A stretch of DNA of 50,426 nt from Hypsibius dujardini (taxonomy: Eukaryota; Tardigrada; Eutardigrada; Parachela; Hypsibiidae). Positions 1 to 10,958 of the stretch are shown piece by piece. Position 1 is the first letter of the stretch, and each line of letters begins with the position of its first letter. The position numbers and the translations under genes were made by a program. Where the stretch lies: the NCBI GenBank assembly GCA_001579985.1, contig LRSR01012728.1:1-50426 (forward strand), written 5' to 3'. Under the pieces are notes generated by a model that made no database searches, was not told the origin of the DNA, and saw only the letters and a list, made by a program, of their open reading frames with translations.

Positions 1-1495
1 AATTTATGTAATATTATAAATATATATATAGATATAATGATAGTAATAATATATATAAATAAATATATTTATATTTATAATAAAATGTTCTCCTTCGACT
101 CACGGACCTTCAGCAGTTACTGGTGAAAGTCCTCCCGTCGGTCCAATGAAATCGTTGTATTTCGTATTCCCGAATAAAGTACGATATTTTGGAGTAACAA
201 TTAGAATTCAACAAAGTATCAGTCAAAAGGAAGTGTTAGGAGGGAGGACAGAAGGTCAAATTTAGGGAGACATACCTAAATTTTGCGGAATCCACACATA
301 CACACGCGCGCACGCACGCACGCACGCACGCATGAAATTGACGGATAAAGAGAAAATGGGATATCAATTATCACGTGTCAGCTGGCCGGCACCGTTTCCG
401 CCCCTGAATTGAATCAGGGTTTTCTGGCTGTTGACATAAACTTGATTGATATTTGTAATTGATTAATTGAAGGTGCAGCAAACACAGAAGAGAGCTTGAA
501 TCCAGGCTGTATGGATCACGCATGACACTTTCACCTACTTCACCGAGCACATTGTCAATACTAAATCTACCAATACGGACTAAACTTAAAACCACCAAGC
601 TACACGGCTGCGTCCGGCCGCACGAGAAACTAAAACGGTGGCTCTTGAGTACATCTAGTTGACAAAAAAATTTGACGTTGTCAAAGCTTCAGATTATGTG
701 TAAAATTGCGGCTTTTGATGTAGCAGGGAACGAAAAAAGTTCACCGAACTAAAAGTTTTATCTGCTACCGACAGCTAACGGTTTTTAAGAAAGTATATTT
801 GCAATAATGTTTCTCATTCCGTACGTCAGCTTTACAGGTAGGTTTGCAAAATACCAGGATGCCATGCTGATATACTAACGAATATCGTTTTGGTAAATTC
901 TATAAAACGTAACCAATGGATGTGAAAGAAGACAAGCCCACATTTCACTCTCCGTAATTGTTTCACCGCTCCCTGAAACGGGTAGAGATAGAAAAAGTGA
1001 TATTAGCGTACTTACTGTTCTTAGATTACACAGAGAGCATCAACCAATTTTCATGTGTGGTATATATTGCAAATGTCCTGATAATAATAACGTCACTTAC
1101 TGACAGGCAAATAAAGCATGTGTTCTTTCTATATATTGTTATGTTCCCTGATGTAGTTATTGCGTCAATCGAGTACACCCATTATCAATTATATTCGATA
1201 GGCCTGCTGCTGTTTTTATCTGGCCAGGTCATAACCTTTCCCCATCCTACATATATCAACTAAATGAAATTTCCGCTTGCCCAGTTGCATGACGCGGTCA
1301 AGCTCTTAGTGTCATTACAAGTCCGTATGTGTGTATGTTTGTATGTGCTCACGTCGTCGGAAGCCTTGATTCGTCCGCGCATGCGACAAGATTTACTTAC
1401 CGAATCAACAGAATCAGGGGGCGGATATGGCGAAATTGCAGGTACAGTACAGTATACCAATAACGTAAACGACCAAACGTTGGCTGACGTGTTGG
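1..1495. other. gene-poor stretch
   Basis: No convincing gene was found. The first 90 bases are almost pure A/T. Short open frames on both strands (for example near 958-1263 and 1264-1758) lack domain features, and the second runs into an inverted-repeat element, so they are treated as chance frames. The only clear structure is the CACG microsatellite near base 303. Confidence 0.5.
303..332. repeat. (CACG)n microsatellite
   Basis: A CACACGCGCG start followed by about six CACG/GCAC units in tandem. Simple-sequence repeat with no gene context. Confidence 0.85.
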
Positions 1496-1783
1496 GACGG
1501 GACAGAGCTCGTTTAGGATTCTTACAGGTCGGAACTAGGATCCCTCACGGTAGGGTCAGGGGTGAACAAAGGGGCAAAATGCATTTTTTCAAGATTAAAC
1601 CCCAAATTGGGCCTCTTGTCCCTGATCATTTTGAAACTTGCGGGGGTTTGGGGTCTGATTTCCAGTGGGCCCCCCTGCGATTTCCAAACCTTTTCAAAAA
1701 CATCGGTTTTTCGTTTAATTTGAGGTTTCTTGAGGTCTACAATATAAGTTTCCTATAGATAAATGGAAATCGGAGGTTCAAAA

Positions 1784-2387
1784 CAGAGATGGGCAACTCC
1801 ATATCCGGAATTTGGAGTTTTTCATTTCCATCAACTCCACTTAGCCTGAGTTGGAGTTGATCTGCGCGCAGTGGGATTCTTGTGTTTTATCGAATTTTTG
1901 GCCTTGAGATTTCATTTGATTGGTTTATTGTGAAGAAATCAAACGTGGTCCATTAGGCCATAGGCCATGCGCGTTGCCCCGCCTCAGCAACGAATTGTAG
2001 TCTCTTCTCTGTCTTACCGTAAGGAGCTAAAGCAGTATATCGACTTGCCAGCTGTGGGAACTAGTCCAATTTATTGAAAGAATTGTGGGAAATTTCCTCA
2101 ATTGAAAAGTGCTGCGATTCGAGCTTTTACGGCTCCTACTAATATTGAACCCACCTTCAATTTGCGTGGTATTATTCTTTCTGAACGTCGTCAACGAACG
2201 ACTGACGCAAATTTCGAGAATCTCCTGTCGTGTGAAAGGTGATTACAAATAAAATTTTATTTTTCTGTTTCTTATTACGTATATTTGACGGGTGGAGTCG
2301 GAGTGGAATTGGAGTAGATTCTTATGGGGAAAAGAGTAGAGTTGGAGTGGAGTTGGAGTTTGTTTTTATCGGAGTTGCCCATCTCTC
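1784..2387. mobile_element. non-autonomous hAT element nested in foldback
   Basis: Terminal inverted repeats read CAGAGATGGGCAACTCC on the left and its complement, with the last base changed, on the right (GGAGTTGCCCATCTCTC). Both ends are flanked by the same 8-bp direct repeat GTTCAAAA (1776-1783 and 2388-2395). An 8-bp duplication and CAG-type termini are hallmarks of the hAT superfamily. The interior keeps a fragment of the transposase C-terminus and GGAGTTGGAGT-type subterminal repeats. At 604 bp it cannot encode a full transposase. Confidence 0.85.
2080..2242 (+). pseudogene. hAT transposase C-terminal (dimerisation) fragment
   Basis: The plus strand reads a peptide ending FNLRGIILSERRQRTTDANF then ENLLSCER before a stop. 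It resembles the hAT dimerisation domain, in which a PATS/PTN-S-ER-F segment precedes ..RR..L....N...LLFL. The upstream catalytic part is missing. A second diverged copy lies at about 4265-4489, so this is a repeat family in this genome. Confidence 0.6.
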
Positions 2388-2794
2388 GTTCAAAACATTA
2401 AGAACGGTCCAAATTTGATGAAAAACTGATGTTTTTGAAATCCTAGGGGCCCCTGGAAATCAGACCCCACAGCGGTACCACCACTAGTTTCAAAATTCTC
2501 AGTGACAAGACGCCGAATTTATTCTTCAATCTGGAAAAAATGATTTCGCCCCTTTGCCCACCCCCTGGCCCTACTGTGAGGGGTCCTGGTTCCAACCTGT
2601 AATGTCTCTAAACGAGCTTCTGGGATGGGAGAAGAGGCTTGGTCGGTCGTTGGCGGAAATCCCATCGGCATCAATTGAATATAGACGCCGCTGAACCTAT
2701 TTTAAACATTTACAGTCGACGTGACGTAAAACACCGGACAATTCATTGTGTCACAGTCCGTTAAGCACTTCTTCCTCATGCTTTACCACTGAAA

Positions 2795-3328
2795 ATGTTG
2801 GGTAAAATTGAAAAATATGCAACGGTATTATTTGTCATCTTGTTTGTCCCTCCCTCATCGGCGTTCGTTAGTGTTCTCTACAACACCCTTGAAGACCATT
2901 CATCCGGACCTAATTCGGTGACCTTTAGTCAGGCCAAATCAGCAAACAGGCTTCATCCAGTTTCACGACTTGCGGCTTCTCCTCCTCCTGATTCGTTAAA
3001 GTTGGCCATGACCTCTTTGAGCACGGTGGATCGAATAAAACTATTCCAGCACTGGCTGACAACCTCTCGTAAGCTTCTCCTCCCCTTCAAATCGTTCATC
3101 CAAGAGGCACGTCTGGCTGGAGGAGGAACTCATCATGTCCCGTTAATATTCGCTGCGGAGTTTGACTTTACTTCTCCTTCACCGAGGAAGCCGCTGCCTC
3201 GTCGACCTATTTCGTTGGATAATCAGGAGATTTATGAGAAACTGAAGGACGTGGCTACTTTGTTAGGGACAACAACGAGTGGGGATCGCAAGTCATTCCG
3301 GCAGATGCCTCCAAGGGTTGGAAAGTGA
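2795..3328 (+). CDS. secreted prohormone, candidate CRH/DH44/ELH-type neuropeptide precursor
   Basis: A single-exon 177-residue ORF begins with a clear signal peptide: a charged N-terminus, a hydrophobic core around residues 9-20, and likely cleavage after SSA near residue 23. The rest is secretory propeptide. Near the C-terminus there is a basic cleavage site, KPLPRR, directly followed by PISLD and about 33 more residues, and the protein ends in Gly-Lys-stop. In CRH precursors the hormone follows RR, starts with PISLD a few residues in, is about 41 residues long, has an NRK near its end, and finishes with Gly-Lys as the amidation signal. Here the segment after RR is 38 residues, has DRK at the matching place and ends GK. 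Molluscan egg-laying hormone also begins ISI-NQ, close to ISLDNQ here. The family call is inference from these landmarks; a different amidated peptide is possible. The ATG chosen is the one that starts the signal peptide. Confidence 0.6.
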   Translation: MLGKIEKYATVLFVILFVPPSSAFVSVLYNTLEDHSSGPNSVTFSQAKSANRLHPVSRLAASPPPDSLKLAMTSLSTVDRIKLFQHWLTTSRKLLLPFKSFIQEARLAGGGTHHVPLIFAAEFDFTSPSPRKPLPRRPISLDNQEIYEKLKDVATLLGTTTSGDRKSFRQMPPRVGK

Positions 3329-4260
3329 TACGACCATTTAAAGCAATTAAGATGACAACGTAGCCCCAACTCGGTGATTGGGCTGCTTCTTCGAATGCTT
3401 ACTATCGTAAATATCCTACACATCTAACCGGTCGATTCGTTACGTGTTAAGCGAACATTTTGAGTTTGTACTGCGTACGACCTGTCAAATAACTCCTAGT
3501 TCTAATTCTTGATATGTATGTCACATGCTGATGCTCGTACTCCTGTCCGAATTTGAATTTAAAAAGTGAGTATTCTGTTTATTAAGTTATAAATATCCGC
3601 GGACATGAACATATACATGTAAGTCATCGTTAAGAGCCAACCGTAGGATCAAGATCCAAGAAGAGATATGGCCCTCGGCATGTTAAATGGGACGTCGTAA
3701 TATTCTTCTCAAATGGGTTGCTTTTATGCATTTTAAATAGTGGAAATGGTGAGGAAAGAGCGCATTATCCCAAGAATTCGTAACAGTTACAGTCGATTCG
3801 AAAGTCCTACATCAAGCTTCGCATACAATTCAAATTACCGGGTTGTGTTCGGGAATAGCGCGTATACTGTACACATTAAAGAAAACATGTAAACTCTATT
3901 TTATTTTACATCTATGGTTACAAAGGCACCCGTCTTTGGAAACTGCTTTTTTGGTGCATTATTGTGGCGGGCTATCCAAAATAGGTTTTGGTTTTTCGGA
4001 AGGAATTATTTTTTGGTAGCAAATAAGGATGTTACCTGGGCCATTATTGAGATTCGATCTGCCATTGGTTATGGTTTGCCATTTTCCGGGCTGTAAATTA
4101 AATTTCAATTTTTGGTCTGTAGCAAATGCTGACATGGACAGGTGTAACAAAAAAATTTCAGCCAGTGGGATCAGTAGTGAACGAGTAATGACGGTTTTTA
4201 GTTTGTCTCAAAAGCAAACCCGAACCCGGTAACCCTTCCTATTCCCATCTCACCTTTTTC
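3329..4260. other. no gene recognised
   Basis: 3' flank of the prohormone-like gene followed by A/T-rich sequence. Short overlapping ORFs near 3914-4232 occur on both strands without recognisable domains. Part of this stretch may be the eroded left half of the hAT remnant at 4265-4640. Confidence 0.4.
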
Positions 4261-4264
4261 AATT

Positions 4265-4489
4265 TCTTATTGGAAGAATTGTGTGGAATTTCATCGATTG
4301 AAAAGTGCTGTGATTCGAATTTTTCCGACCCCTGGTTGCACAGCCGATATTGAACGCACTTTCAATTTGTGTGATATTAGTCTCTCTGAAAGTCGTCAGC
4401 AAACGGCTGACGCGAATTCCAAGAACCTCTTGATGTGTCGTGTGAACGATGATTATGTTATGTTCCTGTTTTTTATTACGTTTATTTGA
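4265..4489 (+). pseudogene. second hAT transposase C-terminal fragment
   Basis: The frame contains ERTFNLCDISLSESRQQTAD followed by ANSKNLLM, closely parallel to the fragment at 2080-2242. Downstream come GGAGTTGGAGT-type repeats and, at 4621-4640, CCGGAGTTGCCCATCTTTGG, which matches the right terminus of the 1784-2387 element. No matching left terminus was found, so this copy is truncated or rearranged. Confidence 0.55.
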
Positions 4490-4649
4490 CGGATAGACTG
4501 ATGGGTTGGAAGGTCGTTGGAGTGAAGTTGGAGTGGGTTCTTATGGGGAAAAGAGTGTAGTTATCCAATAGTTGGGAGTTGGGATAATGGAGTTGTGGAA
4601 GGAGTTGGAGTTTGTTTTTACCGGAGTTGCCCATCTTTGGTTGGTAATC

Positions 4650-6404
4650 ACGGTATTATCCAATAGTAGCCCCGGGATCTAATTATCTGTGGTGTCAGAG
4701 GACTCTGCTAAATTATTTCATAGAAGTAAATCAATAATATCAAATATAGTACAACCAGTGCCCCCCCCCCACCTAACCCGGGGCAGCTGGAATCTGAGGA
4801 AGTTCGCAGACTCGGGTAAACCAGCGGCGCGACACTGCTCCATCTACCTCGGCTTTCTGGAAAGCAGTACGCCATCGGTCTGTAGTGGAAATGCTTAACT
4901 GTTTAACGTATCCGGTAGATTGCTTACCTTGAGTAATTGCAAGTGATCAAGTGGCTGACGTGTCTCTTGTTGAAATTAGAGAACCGATACGTGGACCTTA
5001 GGTCACCACCTTGTTCCGTGTAGATAAACTGCCGCAATCGTACGATATAACCTTAAATACACCATCGAATGAGAAAAGGTGAAGAACAGACATTTTCAGT
5101 GACATTGTTGCCCATCCAGTTAAATTAGGCCGTGCTGATTAGGATTGATCGGAAAGGATATGCTATTCTGGAAAGTGATCGTAGGAAGGATATTGGTCTT
5201 CGAGAAGCTTTGACTAGACCTGTCATGGTACAAGCGATGGTAGATCGTGAAATTATTCTGATGTCCTGGGATGAATGCTACAAATCAAAACAAGAGCCTT
5301 GTCCGTCTTTGGAGGTCATGGCAAATATATGTGCGTCAATGGTCTTACGCAAGTATTAAACAATTCCAGGGTCATTCTCTTCATGTGATAAAATTTCACC
5401 GTGCGACCTCTGTCGGTTGATAGACATAGCGCCCATTATCGGTAAATACAGATTCTATCAGTCTCGGTCGGTTATCTGTGCGGCAGGGTCAAGGTTCGCT
5501 TCTTAGTTTTGCATATCATTGGACTCTACATTAAAATGCTCCGGGCGGTTTGTGTAAAATCGCACTCTCGTTCTTCCTAGTACAAAAAAGTATTACAGAA
5601 ACATCTTTCAATTTCCTCACACGTTAGTTCGTGCAGCAAGCATTCTTTCTTGCTGATCGAATTCCCCAATATTTTGGATGTTGATATTTTCCATACACCA
5701 TTTTCTGCGTATTATTGGATCATGCCCGGAAAGAGTAGTTATTAACATCCCTTGTTTTTATTGTGCGATTACATTTCGGAGGCCCTTCGACGTCTCGTGG
5801 AACAGGAAGGCAGGGAGGATTCGCTGCCCCACCGCACTGTTTTTGACGACGACCTGGAAGTCGTTATTGCTGATTGTCTCGATGACGGATTTACGGGCAG
5901 CATTGCGACGACGAGGACGCCCGGGACTTGTCCAACGGTTTCATTTTGGCATGCATTTCCTTAGTCGTTGATAATTCGCGGAGCCTTGAAGCAAAGGAAT
6001 AACGTAGCAGAGTTTATACATTAGATATCGGATTCAATCGATTGTGTGCAGCATCAGCCGAAATGGATGCTGCCGAGTAGTCGGTAATGTTTACACGGGG
6101 CTGCGGTTTTCCTTTTCGGTGGTCGCATTTCCGTTACTCGAGTATTTTTTAACCACGCAATAAATTTACCTTGCAAAGATATATTCAAGGGTCGGCCGTT
6201 TCTTCTATGACCAATTCTGCTCCGTGGAAGTATTTCTAAACTGCGCGAGTAAATTTACTATATAAGTATAATTATGCCCTTCCTGATTTTTTTGTCATGG
6301 AGGGTAAAAAATTAAATCTAAGAGCTTCATTTGGCAGCATATATTTATAATTCCGGTTACACTTCCTATAGCACCTCTCGCTATATCTCCGGAATGTTTA
6401 TTAC
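4650..6404. other. no gene recognised
   Basis: Several short plus-strand open frames (5132-5359, 5752-5964) have exon-like composition, but they lack start context, joined splice phases or recognisable motifs. They could be exons of an unidentified gene. I see no RNA genes or repeats of note. Confidence 0.35.
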
Positions 6405-6408
6405 TGTA

Positions 6409-6552
6409 CTGTCGCGATTCTAACGGCCGTTTTTTGGCCCTACCAGTAAATTACGACCCCCGGGTCCGGGCCGGGCTGGAATTGAATCCGTGATGTCACA
6501 GAGTTTTGCACGGGGGGAGGCGGGGCTAAGCTGGCCGTTAGAATCGCGACAG
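6409..6552. mobile_element. mariner-like MITE (about 144 bp)
   Basis: Perfect terminal inverted repeats, CTGTCGCGATTCTAACGGCC and its complement, sit between flanking TA dinucleotides, which suits a TA target duplication. The complementarity extends a few bases beyond the presumed ends because of palindromic flanks. The interior has no coding capacity. A related, longer copy with a GCCCCGCCTCC interior block in common lies at 23837-24742. Confidence 0.8.
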
Positions 6553-6559
6553 TACATAG

Positions 6560-8900
6560 ATATCATCATTCAGCTCATAGAACCAATGTCGCACCACAAA
6601 ACCGTCAAAAAGTATTTATTACGTTCAAACAAACTTTTGTCACATTTGGATTGATTAGGAAAAGATAAATTTGAGAAAAGGACATACTAGGTAAGCTCCT
6701 CTTCGTGACTAGTCTTATTGAGTCATGATGAGCAGGGCGTCGCAGTCTCGGAATTGAAGGTTGGCGCACAGCTGATCAGTCTGATGGGTCAGCTTCAGCT
6801 CTGCAGTTTCATCTGGACCTCGCAGTTATGGACCGCAAGAAAGAAGGCCCGGCTGCATATGGTTACTATGACCAAGGGATGGCTCGACTTACAGGGAACT
6901 TACCACGTGATCAATTTTTTGTACGTGATCAATTTAGTGGACGGGCTTTCTCGCCGATTTGACATGTGGTTCTACGGTGCATATTAATGGAGTTGTGAGA
7001 TGAACTCGTTTTCTTACGCAAAGGGTGCTCTGAGTGCCTTACCCAATTGACAAAACATGAAGAGAAAAATTCGAGTTATTTTTTGAGCCTACGTAGGCGT
7101 GACTAATAAAGTAATAAAGTAATGCGCGAGTTTTTAAAATTAGAAAAAGGCAACTTTTTGAAATGGAAAGAGCTGTCTTGTTGGCGTTGGAACACACAGC
7201 CACGAATCCAATTAGAGTCACGACGCTTCCAATTGGAAACAAGCAGTCCCAGTTCCACTTTTCTGTCTATTTCAGTGGCGTGTAGTCAGTATACTTGTAC
7301 TGCTGGAAACAAAATCCCGAATGTTTGTTTGCGTCAAAATTCTCTGCAGTTTATGTCGCTATTTTTCGCCTCAATCTACTCGCGAATTCATCTCAATTCC
7401 TGGCGCCGAATCTCTTAAAGCGAAGGATGAACTTTTTCTGAAATTTTTCGTTCATTTCGTTTCATTTCTGCCGCCGATCCTGCAATACGTAGTCTCATGA
7501 ATCCCGAAGTACACTACATTTATGAACCGTGTTTATATTTACATTTGTCGCGATGGAAGACAGTATTATCACAAAAGGGAAAAAAGTTTCGGAGCAAGAC
7601 CCAACACGTCAGAATTTAGATCTCAGCTGCGTCAATCCATCCATCCATCCACCCATCCATCAATCAATCAATCAATCAATCAATCCATCCATCAATCAAT
7701 CACAATCAAGATTTCGGGTATAGGACCGTGGAACGTTGACGGGAAACTGTACGTTCGGTCCACAGGGAATTGTCGATTCGGGGTACGCGAACACAAAATA
7801 ACGAAAACGAAAACGAACGGAAAAAATAGCACAATGGTCAATTGCGCAAATACAACTATCATTACCCAAATTTCACAACTATGCAATGGAATTGAATGAC
7901 GAATACAAGTGGAGATTTATAGTTTCCAGTCCAGGCATTCCAGGCTACGTAACGACAACACTCCAATTGGAGACTCCAATCACGCGACAGATTCCATTTA
8001 GTAAAGCGCTTTCTTTTTTGCCCTCAAACTTAGTTGCCACTCAGGCAACTAGATCTTCCTTTACTTCATAAAATTCTTCACATAATTCTGGACAAATGTT
8101 TCAGTCGTGCTGTTTGAAATAGATTACGAATTAGGTAAGATACGACCGTGTGAAGTTGAATTACACACCGTTTTCCCAATCACTTCAAGCCTGAGCAACT
8201 GGGTGATCCCGTCCACTACTTCCATCTCGTATTGTGTGCTCACCTCCCTGTAGGTCGAGCGATCCCTTGCTATGACTAGTAATAGTATTTTCCCATTCCC
8301 AAGGAACTGCCCGCGAAAACGGGTGATGGCTCCCTGAATAAGATTACTCACACTAGCGAGAATCGGCTGAGGGACCCAGTCAAGCGTGGGAAGAATCTGC
8401 ACTTGTCTTCAACCTCAACAGTCGGACACTAAGCCTCCCATTCCGGATTGAGGGTCGACCAGCGCATGCCCATGCCCAGCTCACCACACAAACGGACAAA
8501 ATCGGCGAGAGGTAACTAACAAAAGTTCGATGCTTCACTTGAACACATTCCCCTCCCCAGCTGGTCAGCCGCGTGGAAGGAAGCACATGTGGCGCCTCCT
8601 GCCTATATAGAGCACATTAATGCTTACCATTTCGAATGATTGGTAGATTTAACACGAAGCCATTTATCACAGCATTTTTCTCCCCTTTAATTGATTGATT
8701 GGTTTGACTCAAAGTCAAGAATCTAGCAACTTGGTTGTGTCAGCAACCATGTGTCAGCTGATTTCGATTGTTGCTGTTTTTCACTGCTCTTTATTTTGCT
8801 CACAGTCCCAGAGTTAAGATTAAGAAAATCATTTCCCGCAGAGAATTAAAGATCTCGGAGTTGTTTTCATCAGTTTGGAGTAACTAAAAGTATTTTTTTT
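6560..8900. other. upstream region of POLDIP2, no gene recognised
   Basis: Open frames here are short and lack domains. The minus-strand frame at 8124-8402 (92 codons) is the most protein-like, and the stretch at 8380-8586 precedes it on that strand. A divergently transcribed gene starting near 8.6 kb cannot be excluded. The only certain feature is the ATCC/ATCA simple repeat at 7634-7702. Confidence 0.35.
7634..7702. repeat. (ATCC)n(ATCA)n simple repeat
   Basis: Tandem CCAT units pass into CAAT units over about 69 bp. The resulting Ser-Ile-His-Pro / Ser-Ile-Asn-Gln frames are repeat translations, not genes. Confidence 0.9.
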
Positions 8901-10736
8901 ATGGCGGCTGCCAGAAATAGTGTCTTCTTCATTCGCTCCCACTTTACCGAGGCACTCTCCCGTTCATTATTCCCCATCCCACTCTCCTTCAGGAGAGGTA
9001 TCGCATCGGCGGTCCGCCTCATTGAAGTCGGACGGTTTGAAGAGCCGAAAGCATTAGGAAAATATCCCACAGGACAACTTTTTTTACATAAAATTTTCGG
9101 TTATCGTGGTAACGTTTACAACCCCACTCTTCTCCCTTCCTCGAGTGTACAATTTTATGAGCTGTCTCGCGTTTGAATGGTTGTTTGCTTGCAGGCGTCA
9201 TACTCTTCCCATGGATGGCACGAGTTTTTGACAGAGATGCCTCAGGAAGAAAGGATCCTGCCAAGATTGAGCCTTCCACAACGGCGGAGAGCGCTCACTT
9301 CCACAATATCGGCACGGGGAGGGATGTCAAGGGAAAGACGGTGCCGTATTATCAGGTCTTAATCGATGCGAGGGATTGCCCTTTCATCAGAGCTCAATCG
9401 GAAGCGGTGACGTTTTTGGGCCATCAGGAAAGCAGTCGATCGCTTTATGCAATTCCTGGGTGAGTGGCCTCCTCATTGATTGATCGATTTGCTTCTTGGC
9501 GTTCTCTTGTTTTCATTGGCGATCGATTGATTGGTCGATTGTCTCATAAGCTCCAAGTAACAATACTGTAGCTTTCTCACCTTCTGTTATTCTTGCATTG
9601 ATACTGTATTTCATTTCTGGATCATAAGTCAGACCTTTAACTAACTTAGAGATTAAATTTTTCTTCTTGGGAAGTGCTCTGCGTTGGTGATTGCAAGATC
9701 AATCAGCATTCAAATTCGATTCCAATTATTTTGCAGGTTGGATTACATTTCGCACGAAGACGTCTTGCCGTATATGAGTACAGAAAAGAATGCCATCATG
9801 CACGAATTGTTTGATAAATTTCTGATGCACGACCCGGAAAAGGGCGTTTACAAAGCCAGGGAGACGCTTCATGCTTGGCAGGAACGGAATCATCCCTGGC
9901 TGGAGCTGTCTGATGTACACCGAGAGATAACGGACGGCATTCGTGTCACTGTCATACCGGCAAGTCTCGCTATTCTCGATACTTGTTCTTCTTTCTCTGC
10001 CCTGCCATGCTTTGGAATGTTCATTTGCTGAGTTGTCTGAGTTTGTCTGTTTTTCAGTCTTATGTCTGTCTGCTTGTCTGTATGTCGACATTGATGAATA
10101 TCTATCTGCCATAGTTAAACTAGATGTGCTCAATTTTTGCAGTTTTACATGGGCTGCAAGAAAGTAACCGGTGATGACAACAGAGGCCAGAGTGTGTATT
10201 GGTGGAGGTATACCAGACCGGTCCTGTACGGGCAACTGATTTGTCTTAGGAGTTTGTTTTATGACGCGGTTTTCGTTTAGGTATTGCATAAGGCTGGAAA
10301 ATCACGGTGAGGAGGTGGTACAGTTACGAGAGCGCCACTGGAGGATATTTTCTCTCAGCGGGACTCTCGAGACAGTCAGAGGTCGCGGAGTAGTCGGCCA
10401 GGAGCCAGTACTCTCCCCGAATCTCCCTGCCTTCCAATACAGTTCCCACGTGAGCCTTCAGGCGCCCTCCGGACATATGTGGGGGTAAGATTTATACCAT
10501 TCTATTTCCTTACAGTTTTTCCCATTCTTATAGGTGGACCTCTGTTCTCCTAAGTCTACTCTTTTGTTCTCTTGCCTAACACGCAGCTGCTCTTGCCGAC
10601 GCATACTTAAAATGTATTTTTTTGCCTCAGGACATTTCGATTCGAACGCGAAGACGGCGGCTCGATCCACGTTAAAATACCCCCCTTTAGTTTAGAATCC
10701 AAGGACGACGACTCCAACACTTACACCGTTGTGTAA
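8901..10736 (+). CDS. POLDIP2: POLDIP2 (polymerase delta-interacting protein 2), complete, 6 exons
   Basis: Exons 8901-9108, 9195-9459, 9737-9959, 10143-10207, 10281-10484 and 10631-10736 join in phase to 356 codons; human POLDIP2 has 368 residues. The N-terminus is basic and Ser/Phe-rich, consistent with a mitochondrial targeting peptide. Residues about 55-175 form the YccV-like half (TGQLFLHKIFGYRG, then YYQVLIDARDCP). The second half is the ApaG/DUF525 domain with YWWRYCIRLEN, QLRERHWRIFSLSGTLETV and RGRGVVGQEPVLS. The vertebrate protein binds DNA polymerase delta p50 and PCNA and also acts in mitochondria; that role is family knowledge. The intron after exon 3 starts GCAAGT, a GC-AG intron, because the downstream exon (FYMGC) fits only there. 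The start ATG opens the targeting peptide. The gene converges on dystrobrevin. Confidence 0.95.
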
Positions 10737-10958
10737 GCGCTGTTTAAACAAAGACTCGAAAGGAATACGGAAATACTTTCCGCAATGTCTCTCCATTCTC
10801 AAGAGAAGTATGTTTGGATTGTTTGGCTTTTATAACTTATGAGAAGCCCCACAACAACAAAAAACACCCTGTTAGTTTAATTATTACATAAACCTTGTAA
10901 TAACTTAACAGTGTCAGTGTACAAAACCGTTGTTAGCTTCTTATTTTTCCGTTTTAAC
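10737..10958. other. convergent 3' intergenic region (POLDIP2 / dystrobrevin)
   Basis: Only 222 bp separate the two stop codons, so both 3' UTRs and poly(A) signals must lie here or overlap. A/T-rich stretches with TTATTACATAAA-like sequence occur, but no canonical AATAAA was assigned with confidence. Confidence 0.6.

Larger units (their letters stand above)
1500..2630. repeat. long foldback (inverted-repeat) element
   Basis: The stretch from about 1500 to 1745 reappears, reverse-complemented and moderately diverged, at about 2396-2620. Shared landmarks are the GCTCGTTTAG start, a CCCTCACGGTAGGG-like block, a GGGGTCTGATTTCCAG block and a run of AAAACATCGGTTTTTC type. Arms of about 240 bp around a small centre suggest a foldback or long-TIR MITE. 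The centre is now occupied by a younger hAT-type insertion with its own target duplication, which dates the foldback as the older element. Confidence 0.75.

Noticed and set aside
1264-1758. 164-codon plus-strand ORF
   Set aside because: Its second half is the left arm of a foldback element and the first half has no domain or splice support.
303-7702. Tandem repeats that could be mistaken for a CRISPR array
   Set aside because: Units are 4 bp with no spacers; these are microsatellites in an animal genome.
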